This document shows, piece after piece, positions 1 through 9,387 of a stretch of 64,000 bases of DNA. This DNA is from Reticulitermes speratus. Its lineage: Eukaryota; Arthropoda; Insecta; Blattodea; Rhinotermitidae. The stretch is from assembly GCA_021186555.1 (NCBI GenBank), contig JAJKFL010000005.1:11063178-11127177 (forward strand). Reading direction: 5' to 3'. The translations under genes and the position numbers were made by a program. Numbering within the stretch: position 1 is the stretch's first letter; every line of letters starts with the position of its first letter. The notes below the pieces were generated by a model that did no database searches, was not told where the DNA came from, and worked only from the letters and a program-made list of their open reading frames with translations.

Positions 1-136
1 AACTGCTTGTGCCACTACCACTCCAACCACCACCACACCCACCCCTGCCTCTGCCTCAGTTGAATACAACAGTGACTGCAGTATCAATTATTTATTATTA
101 TTGTGTATTAGGTATATAATAAAACATGGCTCCGAG

Positions 137-550
137 TTACGTAAAAATCGACTTACGCATAGGGTTGCGGAATGATTCACTTACATAAGTTGGGGACTTT
201 CTGTAGTTGAACTGCTTTAGCTTTAGGCTCACAAGTTTTCCTAAAAGTCTGTGTCTGTTGTTTACTCCTTTATCTTCAAAAACTGTTTGATGTGCCTCCC
301 ATGCTTCTTTCACTGTCTTTGATTGTCTTACCTGCACAAGACAGTGAGGTTTTACCATTAAGCAAATCATTGCTCTAGCCTTTTGATCTCTCTTGATGCC
401 TGTTGCTTCGTCGCTGGTTGGCGTCTCAGTTGTGTAGTCCCATAGCCCATCATGGATCCATCTGAAATTTCGAACTGCTGTAGTTAGAATGTCCATCCAG
501 CTTCTCAAATGGCATAAACATGCAGCTCCTCGTTCTGAGTTCCAGGTCAT
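137..550 (-). pseudogene. Ty1/copia-type retrotransposon gag fragment
   Basis: The 137-codon minus-strand frame resembles the gag polyprotein of copia-type LTR retrotransposons, which forms the particle that packages element RNA. The recognisable part is its centre: a run of K-A-R-A-M-I-C-L, then a block with K-T-V-K-E-A-W-E-A and an F-E-D-K-G stretch followed by L-L-G-K-L-V-S-L-K-L. This is the order of the UBN2-like gag core (helix, 'T-A-K-E-A-W', 'Y-E-x-K-G', 'L-x-K-L-x-x-L-K-M'). The fragment is shorter than a full gag, and I see no zinc knuckle, protease, integrase or reverse transcriptase next to it and no LTR pair. It reads as a decayed, truncated piece. Assignment rests on motif order recognised by eye. 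Confidence 0.6.
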
Positions 551-559
551 CTTGGGCCA

Positions 560-2383
560 CTAAATCACTCACACTCAACTTCTGAGTCATAACCTAACTT
601 GACTGAAAACGTGCTCTCACTTTCACTTACAACACAGAGTCATCCGTATTGAATTTCACAAAACCAACTGAATCACTTTAATGGGCACACAAGATAAGAT
701 ACGACCTGGGCCCATAACCCATTGGATCATGCAGTGCCCTATCGATTTTGTGGGGTAAATCACTTGTCCACCTTAACACAGCAATCTTGATTTTACTTAA
801 CAGAAGAAGAAACAGAAATAATAACACAAAATGAAGACCACATCTGGGTACAGAAAAACAAAACAATATCGAGGGTGTTTTCATATTACAACTTTGACTA
901 CTCATGAGCACTGCCCTCCAACAGTATTGTCCACTTCAGGGCCCTTGTGCAGTGTCTTAAGTGGTCATCTAGTCACAGAACATCATTATGAACTGTTAAC
1001 AAAATACTGAAAACTACCCTTAAAGTTTAAACTGCAACATCTCTATGATAAGCTTCAATTAGTAAAAAATGAATAACAAAAACTATGGAATTGGAAACAA
1101 AGAGTTGGTAAGTTGCATGCAAGTGATAAAAGTGGTCTGCAGTCAATTGTCAGCTGTGTCAGATGAATAATTGTTGTGAAGCTTTTTAAATGTATTAAGT
1201 TGGAAATATTTGTATAAAAATTTGAAGAAAATCAACTTCTAAAGCAGGAAAACGTTTTATACAAGAACTTTATATGCAGGAAAATTTGACAGTATTCTTT
1301 GGGAACTTTGGTGGGACTTAAAAAATCTGATTTCTTACATGGGAAACTTTTTATCTGGGAAACACTGTAATTTTGTAATTATATTTTATGTATATACACT
1401 AGAATACTGTATGAACAGCCTGTGCTAGAACACAGTATACAAAAGTGTAAAATATATAGTGCCCAAAATAATGTGACAGTTATGATTGTATATGTTTAGG
1501 CAGATTTCTACCAAGAATTTGAAATTGTTAAGTGTTTATTTTCTGTGTAAATATTTGTTCTTATTACAGTCTGTAAGGTTTATACATCTGATGTCATACA
1601 TTACACCAAAGACCATTTGATTAAGCCTTTTACTGTTATGGAAGATCAGTTCTGCTGTGCATAATGTATTGTTTTACTCCAAGATATATGGAGTTTTGTT
1701 ACATTAATTGTTTTAAAAAATTGTGCAGCATTAAAAGGAAGGAAAAAGGAATAACTGCTTTAGAAATTAAATTTCAGTATAGTAAAGCAATAAAGAACGT
1801 GCTGGGATGAAATATTTTGTTATTGTCCAGATTCTGTGAGTTATGTGCTTATTTACTATGTTTTGGCAGTTGGCTGTACTGCTGTTGAGAATTCACTAGA
1901 ATTTAACCAATTCTTTATTCTCTACTACAACACAAATTTGCTGAGTATAGCCATGGACGCCATATTGTTTGACTCAGTGTTCCCACCCGTACACTCATTC
2001 ACCACCACCGATCAGTCATCGCTGGAATCTTGAGCAGCGAAACACCAGTGGGGCCAATCAGCTCTGATTTCTAACAACTGCTGTCTTCCATCTATGTCTG
2101 CTGCATTGTAAGTGGAATCATTCAAACTATGAACCCCCCCCCCCTCCCTCAATGGCCAGCAAACACTGGTTCAAAATTGATACAGTGAACATTTATATTT
2201 ACATACACAATATTTTTTCTCTTGCTTCATGACATTAATTCATGTTGGTTGTAAAACCACCTCCACCCGTCTGACCTTCATTGCATGAGTCCGAATTCAT
2301 TTCCAGTTCCTCCTGTATTATCCATCATATGTAGTCAAGCTTCTTAGTCTTCTTCAGAGTGTTACCTCTACTAATTATAGAAC
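560..2383. other. unannotated AT-rich sequence
   Basis: No recognisable gene, RNA or repeat was found here. Short open frames (for example 678-911 minus and 1836-2033 plus) have no family resemblance. A C-tract lies at about 2135-2147. Confidence 0.5.
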
Positions 2384-2445
2384 TGTGGATACAGATAATT
2401 ATAACTTAAAACCAACAATATTGCACTTATTTTATATATGTATAT

Positions 2446-2501
2446 TGCAACCCTACATATGTTTCGGCTGTACTTCAGCCATCATCAGGGGTTTTCCTTG
2501 C
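2446..2501 (-). ncRNA. type I hammerhead ribozyme motif, left pLTR arm
   Basis: This is the inverted copy of the motif at 3507-3562. Read on the minus strand it has the same helix I, CUGAUGA box, helix II, GAAAC and GUA parts. Because it lies antisense to the element's coding strand, it would act only in a transcript of the opposite strand. Confidence 0.7.
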
Positions 2502-2532
2502 AGCGTCCACTAACTGTATTTCTCACTAACAT

Positions 2533-2955
2533 TTGGTTCCTATTGGTTTTCTTAGTCTCACCTGCAATACATGTAAAAAACAATACATAGGACAAACTGG
2601 CAGATCCATAAAACAACGCTACACTGAACATACCCGCTACATCAAGAATAACGACCCAAAATCAGCTTACGCCCTCCACATTCTAAACAACAGACACGAA
2701 AGGGGCCCAATAGACCAAACAATGAACCTTGTACACACGTGCAAAAAAAGCAAGAAATTGAACACCCTGGAACGGTTTTACATACAGCAAGCACATGAAG
2801 ATAATACTCTGATTCCTGAGCAACATGCAGGCGAAAACAACCAACTATTCAGGCTCATTACCAATACAAAACTAAAGGAACCGGACCACAAGAACAACAG
2901 CAACACAAAGGAACATAGCACCCAAAACAGTACGCCGAACATGGAAAGAACATGA
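2533..2955 (+). pseudogene. Penelope-like element GIY-YIG endonuclease domain (truncated)
   Basis: In Penelope-like elements this C-terminal domain nicks target DNA to prime reverse transcription. Visible features are C-N-T-C-K-K-Q followed by Y-I-G-Q-T-G-R (the second half of the GIY-YIG motif with its arginine), then Q-R-Y-T-E-H, an S-A-Y-A-L-H-I block and L-E-R-F-Y-I, where the glutamate sits at the expected metal-binding position. The paired cysteines before YIG are typical of the Penelope-type domain. The first half of the motif (GIY) should lie just upstream, but the reading frame there is already pLTR sequence (arm end 2554), so the domain was cut inside its first strand. The ATG at 2533 is in the repeat and is not a natural start. 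After about residue 110 the protein becomes low-complexity N/T/K-rich. No reverse transcriptase precedes it. Confidence 0.8.
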
Positions 2956-3506
2956 AATGAACCACAGAAACAACATGCTAATCAACGATCCAAAAACCAG
3001 CAAGAAAACTACAACGCAATAGACCAACCGAAAATAGGAAACTTAGGTCAAAAAACCAAAACATCATAAGGAACGACAACAGAAAGCACAAAACCCAAGT
3101 GTGACCACAACACGAAGACAACTTGGAATCACCACAAACAGCAGACAACATAACACCGCGTAAAGAAAACCATGAAAAATACAATCAATAGAATGATCTT
3201 GGCACACTACAACATCAAGACGGCAGTGACAAGATGGCTGACACCTGCACACAACTAAAGAAGAAGGACCGAAAAAAGAACACCGAAGGCTACAGACATA
3301 CTCCAGAATAGGCCAAAACTACATGTTCCCAAAACGGACCAAGAAAAAAGTCAAACTAAAAAGTGCAAAAAAACCCACATACAAAAGTGTATCAGTGTAC
3401 AAAGTGAACAAGATAGGACCTAGACAATAAGACAATGCACAATACCTAGTTAATAAGAAAACCAATAGGAACCAAATGTTAGTGAGAAATACAGTTAGTG
3501 GACGCT

Positions 3507-3562
3507 GCAAGGAAAACCCCTGATGATGGCTGAAGTACAGCCGAAACATATGTAGGGTTGCA
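3507..3562 (+). ncRNA. type I hammerhead ribozyme motif, right pLTR arm
   Basis: Parts in order: helix I 5' strand AACCC (3515-3519); CUGAUGA (3520-3526); one extra U (3527); helix II GGCUG/CAGCC (3528-3532/3538-3542) with a 5-nt loop; GAAA (3543-3546); a two-pair helix III, AC/GU, closed by a 4-nt loop; A3554 at the predicted cleavage position; helix I 3' strand GGGUU (3555-3559). An outer UGC/GCA pairing is possible beyond an internal loop. Such self-cleaving motifs are known from the pLTRs of Penelope-like elements. The extra U before helix II departs from the textbook core, so activity is not certain. Confidence 0.75.
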
Positions 3563-3657
3563 ATATACATATATAAAATAAGTGCAATATTGTTGGTTTT
3601 AAGTTATAATTATCTCAAGCTTTGCACGGTATGTACAACTTCAAATGTGGATACAGA

Positions 3658-4468
3658 GTTTGTGACTAGAGTGTATTCACAGAGACAAAGTGGTTGGTAT
3701 AAACAGAAAAACATTACAATCTTGTAGCTATGGCTGCACCTATCCCGTGATTTGGCAGTAAACCAAAACAAATTTGATTCTGGAAAACTGTGATGTGCGT
3801 TTTTATTTAATAATTTATTTGTCCATTTATAGTCATTATTTTTTGGCTTAATGTTTACTCTTATTAATTTGTTAGCATATGGCTAATCTTAAAATATATC
3901 CAGTTAAGAAAATGGAACACAATAGCAGGTGTATGTGTAACATAACATTGATGCATGTTTGAATGTTTGCATCCCTCTTTGTCCACTCAGTTTGTGCTGT
4001 TTTAATTCTGCATACAGGTTTGAAAAAATAATGTTGCAACAAACTCACACTTGCTTCACACATTTACGTGTGTATAAAGGCAACCCGCTGAGTTACACCC
4101 TGACTTCATATAAACTTGACCTTACATATAGGCCCAGGGAAGCACCCAAGGGGAGGAGGGGCTGCCAGACTGCAGCCCCCCCCCCCCCCAGTTACGAAGA
4201 TATTTATATGTATATAAATGCTGTTGCAAACAGTGTTATGCAAGTTGTGTAAACTTCCATTTTTGGAGGTATTTTTAAAAAATGAATATGCTTTCAAAGT
4301 GTGTCATTATAACACTAGGTTTAAGGTTAAGTGGAATTCTTTAATTTCTATGCTTAGAATGAATTTTATTCCCGTGACTTATTTACTGTATCCACAGTTA
4401 TTTTTAAGGCTTTAACACAATTACACATCACTTGTTATCTCAGTAGACTGTCACAGGATCAATAGTAT

Positions 4469-4509
<41 letters not shown>

Positions 4510-6131
4510 CTATATGAAATAACTAAATAAATAAATATATATATATATATATATATACATATTTACATATATATGTCTGGTGGGTACTGTGTTGAATTCA
4601 GATGTACTCGTATGTAGAAACTGTGTTTGTAAGGGTTAGCTGGATGGAACCCATAGTTAAAGTGGGGAGTGTTTTTTTAATAATCGTTCACAGAATGGAC
4701 ACAGTGCATCGAAACAAAAGACTCTTTGTGTGCTCATGGCATGACACAGTAAAACCCCCAGTTGTCAGGAATCCAATGATCTGGCACATCCTGTAGTCCA
4801 GCCTAACAACTGGCAAGTGCTAGTGAGCGAGCTTGAGTGAGAGAAGTTGCAGCAGCATCAGCCGAACTCGGAAGGCTTACTGTACTTACTGTGCAGCTGA
4901 ACAGATTTCAGTGTCAATTCTACAGTAAAGACCAACACAGTATGCAATAGGCTATGGAGAACAAATATAAATTTATTCCTCCTCCTATACATGGTTTGAC
5001 CAGTCTGTGCCATTGTTAAGGAGAACATGTAGAATGTAGCGTAGAAATTACATAGGTTTTGCATTATAAACTATTGCCTTAAGTCAGCTGACCTCTTACA
5101 GAGTACAATTGTACATTAATTTATTGCCAAAACATATAAAACTTGCCATACTGTGTTTATTCCATGCCAAAGGCAGAGTGATCAAATGGCGTACAATTGT
5201 TCTTGATTATAAAGTTGAAGTGAGCTTCAGAAAACAATATATTAAATTTGAAAATAGTAAAATATACACTGTTTGTCTTAATAACTTCCTCTAGTAACTG
5301 CCCAAAAGAATGTGTGTCCATCCTTCCACGTCCATAAAGCTGACTGTGACTGTTGTACATAAGTGTTAATAGGACATGCTCTAGGGATGATGTTACCATA
5401 CGCTGCCTCTAATTTAAGGCCTTGTTTTCTTCCACAATAATGTATGAAATGGACACGTGTCTGACCTATGGCACATGATTTACAAACAGTATGTAATGAA
5501 AAAAATCAACTTCCAAAATGTGGAAAATGTTTAATCTTAGAGTGTAAGATTGAACTCCCAATCCCAACTTAACCAGTATATTAACCTTGTAATTGTTGTT
5601 TTCCTGACACACACATATTATAAAACCAGTGCCTGATGATGGCCTATTGCAACATGTAGCACATCTTAATTAACCAACTACATGGAGGACAGCTCTTCCT
5701 AGATTGAGAGAATAATGGCGACATTATTTGCCGGCCACATCACAGCAGCCACACAATGCAGCTTTTGGATAGAGCTTTCATGAGACACCTGAAAACTGGC
5801 TCCTCATGAACCCAGGACAAGTAGTCACCTGTCTGCTGAGTTTGAGGAAAGTTCATCCGTAATGTTATTCATTTTGCAATAGAATTAAGTCCCAGACAGA
5901 CTCGAGCGTCTCGCTAACGAGACACAAATATGAATCGGCAATTACAAGTAAGACCAGTATAATTGATGAAAATTATTCACTTTGTGTGCTTTATTTGCAA
6001 CTGTAACACACAGAGGCCCATTCAAGACTAAAGAAGATGGTATTATTGTTGCACGGAGTTAGTTGAAACCAACAATAAGAGATTTCATAGAAATTTGAGA
6101 TTTTCACAAGAACATTACTGAATACTCAAAT
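3658..6131. other. unannotated sequence with a CA/TA microsatellite
   Basis: No gene recognised. A (CA)n run at about 4469-4495 passes into (TA)n at 4495-4510, and another (TA)n lies at about 4535-4557. A C-tract sits at about 4178-4190 beside a short GC-rich hairpin. The small open frames show no family resemblance. Confidence 0.5.
4468..4560. repeat. CA/TA microsatellite cluster
   Basis: Alternating CA then TA dinucleotides, with a short AAATAA-type spacer before a second TA run. Confidence 0.95.
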
Positions 6132-6199
6132 CTTCTGGGATGTTACGCCGTGTCGGCCGGTAACTATTCACCGGTGGACACAGTGTAACATCCCAGAAG
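6132..6199. repeat. short fold-back related to the family C Penelope-like pLTR
   Basis: CTTCTGGGATGTTAC at the left is mirrored by GTAACATCCCAGAAG at the right, with a further short complementary GGTAACTATTCACC core between. The outer 15 bp resemble the 'TGGAATGTTACG' end shared by the fold-backs at 32740, 51139 and 52953, so this is probably a heavily shortened member of that family. Confidence 0.45.
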
Positions 6200-7230
6200 G
6201 CTTGAGCCCAGTTTCTAGAGTTTGCGATATTGTGAACGCATGTGCCGCTACCCTAGGCACAAAGCAGTACGTACCTCATAGTCCTACGTTTTCATAAGCC
6301 TTAAATGAGGAAGATTCTGACAGCTGGATGAGATTCTGTGAATTATATCTTACGAAATCTACATGCGGTTGATGTAGAATTTGTGAAGAGAAAAGTCCAA
6401 ATGTGTGGACGGTGATGCTGAAGCAAAACAGAATTGTACGCTGACAGAGTTACATGCACTGGGGTGACTACATTTACACCAGGTGACACAAGAAGAGATT
6501 CAGAAATTCCATGACCGAAGATCTGGACCAGGTGCTTGAAGGGAATTCGGCCATTATTTCTGCTACGTTAGTGTAACAGCGAATAATTTCTTGGAGCTTA
6601 AAGAAACTACGGTGATATCTGAGCTAGAACAAGGTTATGATTTTGCTAAGACTGTTTTGACTGCAGGATGGAGCTACACTTGCAATTAGTTGCAAATTTA
6701 TTTGCTTGCTCAATTCTAAACGAAAAACGTTCACAAAGGACAGGGCACAGCACGACTGCAAATAGACATCCAGTGTCCCCCTGTCCTCGCAATTATTCCA
6801 TGTAGGATTATTTTATTTCTGTGGATTATTTAACGACGTCTCCAGTATCGATTGCTATAGGCCCATAGCGTCGACTGACGGGTAATATTTCCAATATTAC
6901 TCTGCTGCCTAAAATAAAATACATTAAACTAAACTTAAAGTTATCCAACTTTCTAAGATCATTTACCTCTCACCTCCCATTTGAAGTTCAAACTACTTAT
7001 TTTCTAGCAAATATTACCCCTTAAATCAGGCCCGCTCAATCTGTAGCTCGCGGGTAACATGCTGAACGCGACACAGGTTTATGTTGCCCGCAGAGATATT
7101 TGAAATGAGAAAACATCTTGTAACCCTTTCCCTGTCAAAGACGAGATAGAACGCCGAAGAAGTTTCGAAAACCCATAAGCTGTTTATTTACGGAATCATA
7201 CACTACATTATTAATTAACTTTATAAAAAT

Positions 7231-7244
7231 GTGCTAAAATAGCG
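7231..7244 (+). repeat. 14-bp target site duplication of the SINE, left copy
   Basis: GTGCTAAAATAGCG, repeated exactly at 8398-8411, brackets the SINE and everything nested in it. Confidence 0.9.
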
Positions 7245-7445
7245 TGGGCCAGGATAGCGTAGTCGGTATAGCGACTCGCTACGGGCTGGACGGTACGGAG
7301 ATCGAATCCCGGTGGGAGGCGATGTATTCCGCACCCGTCCAGACCGGCCCTTGGGCCCACCCAGCCTTCTGTACAATGGGTACCGGGTCTCTTTCCCGGA
7401 GATAAAGCGGCCGGGGTGTGGAGTGGATCACCCACCCTCATCTAG

Positions 7446-7700
7446 TTTTTTTTTTGTTTTCTATGTCTCGACAGCCCTATATGGGCCTGGGCCTCCTCGT
7501 TTCGTCGAGGTTTCACGATCACACACAGTTGAGACACACCACAGTCGGTAGGACTCCTCTGGACGAGGGACCAGCTCGTCGCAGAGACCTCTACCTGACA
7601 ACACTCACAAGAGACAGACATCCATGCCCCCGGTGGGATTCGAACCCACGATCCTAGTAAGCGAGCGGCCGAAGACCCACGCCTTAGACCGCACGGCCAC
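7446..7700 (-). mobile_element. tRNA(Leu)-like SINE (family L), full length
   Basis: Read on the minus strand, it starts with a tRNA-like head: GTGGCCGTGCGGTCTAAGGC resembles the 5' half of tRNA-Leu with the A box, and GGGTTCGAATCCCACC is a full B box. It ends in an A-rich tail (T-run at 7447-7457 on the plus strand). An exact 12-bp duplication, ACCCTCATCTAG, flanks it at 7434-7445 and 7701-7712, inside the family A SINE. Other copies are at 46866 and 54100. It is not a functional tRNA gene, since there is no proper anticodon arm or acceptor pairing. Confidence 0.9.
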
Positions 7701-7826
7701 ACCCTCATCTAGTGCCAGGGTTAAAGAAAGAGTAGATCTTAATATTATTCATACCGTACATTTTAACTTTATATTCACAGTCCGACAAAATGTACAATTC
7801 AATCACATTAATTGTGCAATTCCACT

Positions 7827-7871
7827 GTCCTACATGTTTCGAACCCTTAATTTGGGTTCATCTTCAGGGAC
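7827..7871 (-). ncRNA. type I hammerhead ribozyme motif, family B, intact arm
   Basis: On the minus strand: GUCC, CUGAAGA, extra U, helix II GAACCC/GGGUUC with a 7-nt loop, GAAAC, a minimal helix III ending in GUA, then GGAC, which closes helix I with GUCC. All core positions are kept, though helix III has only a 2-nt loop. Confidence 0.7.
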
Positions 7872-8216
7872 TCATTACACACTATTCACATCAACTGGTA
7901 CAATTGTTTACATGAATTCTTTACATCTGTGTATGTACGTTGTCCAAAACTAATAAAAAGTGAAAATTGTTTTATATTGGTTAAAATGCTAAAAGTTGTA
8001 TAAAAGTTGAATAGTCTGTGCTGATTTGATATCCTGTTTTATCGGAGTAGGTTGTCTGCTGGGTGTAGTGTACAGTACTGTTCTTTTATACAACTTTTAG
8101 CATTTTAACCAATATAAAACAATTTTCACTTTTTATTAGTCTTGAACAACGTACATACACGATGTAAAGAATTCATGTAAAGAATTGTACCAGTTGATGT
8201 GAATAGTGTGTAATGA

Positions 8217-8261
8217 GTCCCTGAAGATGAACCCAAATTAAGGGTTCGAAACATGAAGGAC
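8217..8261 (+). ncRNA. hammerhead ribozyme motif, family B, mutated arm
   Basis: Same layout as the left arm (GUCC 8217-8220, CUGAAGA 8221-8227, helix II 8229-8247), but the GUA before helix I has become GAA, which removes a helix III pair next to the cleavage site. Probably inactive. Confidence 0.6.
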
Positions 8262-8667
8262 AGTGGAATTGCACAATTAATGTGATTGAATTGTACATTT
8301 TGTCGGACTGTGAATATAAAGAGTAGAGCTATACCTCTATTCCCCCTCTGGGCCTTCACGGCCTGTTCTAGGGAGAACTTTACCTTTTACCTTCTAGTGC
8401 TAAAATAGCGACACACTAGCCAAGGTTGTGAATTGCATTTCTTGTACGTTTTTCCTATATTATCAGTATATTTCTTATTGCACAGGATGTGTACAAAAAT
8501 ACGCTGGCAAAGTTGTACATACGAGTATAATTATATGTATAACTTATTCATTCTTTATGTTTTGTATTTAATTTCATGTTGCCTGCACGCAGACAAATCT
8601 TTGCCGAGGTCGCCCGCATGGCACAGAAGGTTGAGCACGCCTGCATTTAACGGTGTACCCAGATTTT

Positions 8668-8875
8668 CAGCACCCGTCCAGACCGGCCCTGGGGCCTACC
8701 CAGCCTCCTGTACAATGGGTACCGGGTTATTCCCGGGGTAAAGCAGCCGGGACGTGGCGTTGACCACCCCCCCCCCCCAATCTAGCGCCGATGTTAAAGA
8801 AAGAGTAGAGCTATACCTCTACCCCCCATCTGGGCCTTCATGGCCTGTTCTAGGGTGATCTTTACCTTTACCCAA
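8668..8875 (+). mobile_element. SINE family A, 5'-truncated
   Basis: It begins at the CAGCACCCGTCCAGACCGG part of the consensus, so the tRNA-like head is missing. It keeps the body, a C-tract at about 8767-8778, the GTTAAAGAAAGAGTAGAGC segment and the CTTTACC end. Confidence 0.8.
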
Positions 8876-8938
8876 GTCTGATGACCCACTACACTCCCAC
8901 TATACTTTCCTTAATATTTATAAGCTGGTTAGGTACTT

Positions 8939-9139
8939 CAATGGTGGTAGTGTTTTTTGTTAATTAGTGCTAGTTTTTCACTACAGTTACTATTCTTTGT
9001 ATTCTCAACTTAGCTATTATTCGGGTGTCTCGTTTATCGAACCCACATGTAAGTTGGTGTCAGGAACAACCTGATACAGGTATGGCTGAATTAAGTGTAC
9101 TTAAAATGGAAATAAAACTTTACCTTTAAAAAAAAAAAG
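8939..9139 (+). mobile_element. possible polyadenylated retro-insertion
   Basis: A 12-nt A-run ending at about 9139 follows an AATAAA-type signal by a few bases. TACTTCAA occurs just before the segment (about 8931) and just after the A-run (about 9141), as expected for a target duplication. The roughly 200-bp body is not recognised. Confidence 0.35.
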
Positions 9140-9387
9140 TTACTTCAAATATATTAAAACAATTCTCCTCGCAGTTTCTGAAGCCCAGATTACCAGCGTC
9201 TTTGTCTGAAACTGTCGTACATTTAATCAGTTCTCGTAGTAAATTCCGGCATAATACCATAAAACAAGCCTCCTTTACAATTCTCACTTCTTGAATGTTC
9301 ACGATCACCCAGGCACACTATTTGACGTTATATAACGCTCTAATTATTTAAGAACAAACATACTGTCAAATTACACCACCGCTTATA

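Larger units (their letters stand above)
2384..3657 (+). mobile_element. Penelope-like element, 5'-truncated, flanked by inverted pLTRs
   Basis: Two arms of 162 bp, 2393-2554 and 3454-3615, are near-perfect inverted repeats of each other. The left arm is joined directly to a GIY-YIG endonuclease reading frame (2533-2955) and the right arm follows about 500 bp of A-rich 3' sequence. A 12-bp direct repeat, TGTGGATACAGA, lies at 2384-2395 and 3646-3657 and looks like the target site duplication. The right side has about 30 bp (3616-3645) between arm and duplication that is absent on the left. Penelope-like elements are known for pLTRs that may be inverted, for a short extra tail on one side, for 5' truncation and for a reverse transcriptase plus GIY-YIG protein. 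The reverse transcriptase is entirely missing here, so this copy cannot move by itself. Confidence 0.85.
7737..8321. mobile_element. Penelope-like inverted-pLTR fold-back (family B)
   Basis: Arms at 7767-8006 and 8083-8321 are about 240-bp inverted repeats around a 76-bp centre, and both carry hammerhead motifs. The left side has about 28 bp of extra sequence (7739-7766) not mirrored on the right, like the tail of the 2.4-kb element. AAAGAGTAGA occurs at 7727-7736 and 8318-8327 and restores the SINE sequence when one copy and the insert are removed, so it is the target duplication. There is no coding sequence; it is two pLTRs head to head. Confidence 0.8.
7245..8397 (+). mobile_element. tRNA-derived SINE (family A), split by two later insertions
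   Basis: The SINE body lies at 7245-7445, 7713-7736 and about 8322-8397. The first 75 bp are tRNA-like: an A-box-like TAGCGTAGTCGG and a B-box-like GATCGAATCC. The middle (…ACCGGGTCTCTTTCCCGG…) and the 3' part (…GTTAAAGAAAGAGTAGAGC… to …CTTTACCTTTTACC) recur at least a dozen times in the window. Such elements are transcribed by RNA polymerase III and moved by a partner LINE. A 14-bp duplication (7231-7244 and 8398-8411) marks its insertion. It was then hit by a second SINE (7446-7700) and by a Penelope-like fold-back (7737-8321). Confidence 0.85.
7025..8646 (+). mobile_element. non-autonomous DNA transposon hosting nested insertions
   Basis: The ends are imperfect inverted repeats sharing CAGGCNNGCTCAA, with TTAA just outside at 7021-7024 and 8647-8650. 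Without its insertion (7245-8397 plus one duplication copy) the element is about 0.46 kb. The same sequence, including the 'GTGCTAAAATAGCGACAC' site uninterrupted, occurs on the minus strand at 31437-31875. No transposase is present. TTAA flanks suggest a piggyBac-type target, but the tip sequence is not a clear piggyBac end, so the superfamily is open. Confidence 0.6.

Noticed and set aside
2978..3252. Minus-strand cysteine- and phenylalanine-rich frames
   Set aside because: They are the antisense of the A-rich 3' part of the Penelope-like element.
7627..7700. tRNA-Leu gene on the minus strand
   Set aside because: It is the head of a SINE with A-tail and target duplication; the anticodon and acceptor arms do not pair properly. 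The same holds for the heads at 7245, 18445, 32395, 46866 and 54100.
7442..7708. Open frames over 7312-7708 on both strands
   Set aside because: They run through SINE sequence and are chance frames.
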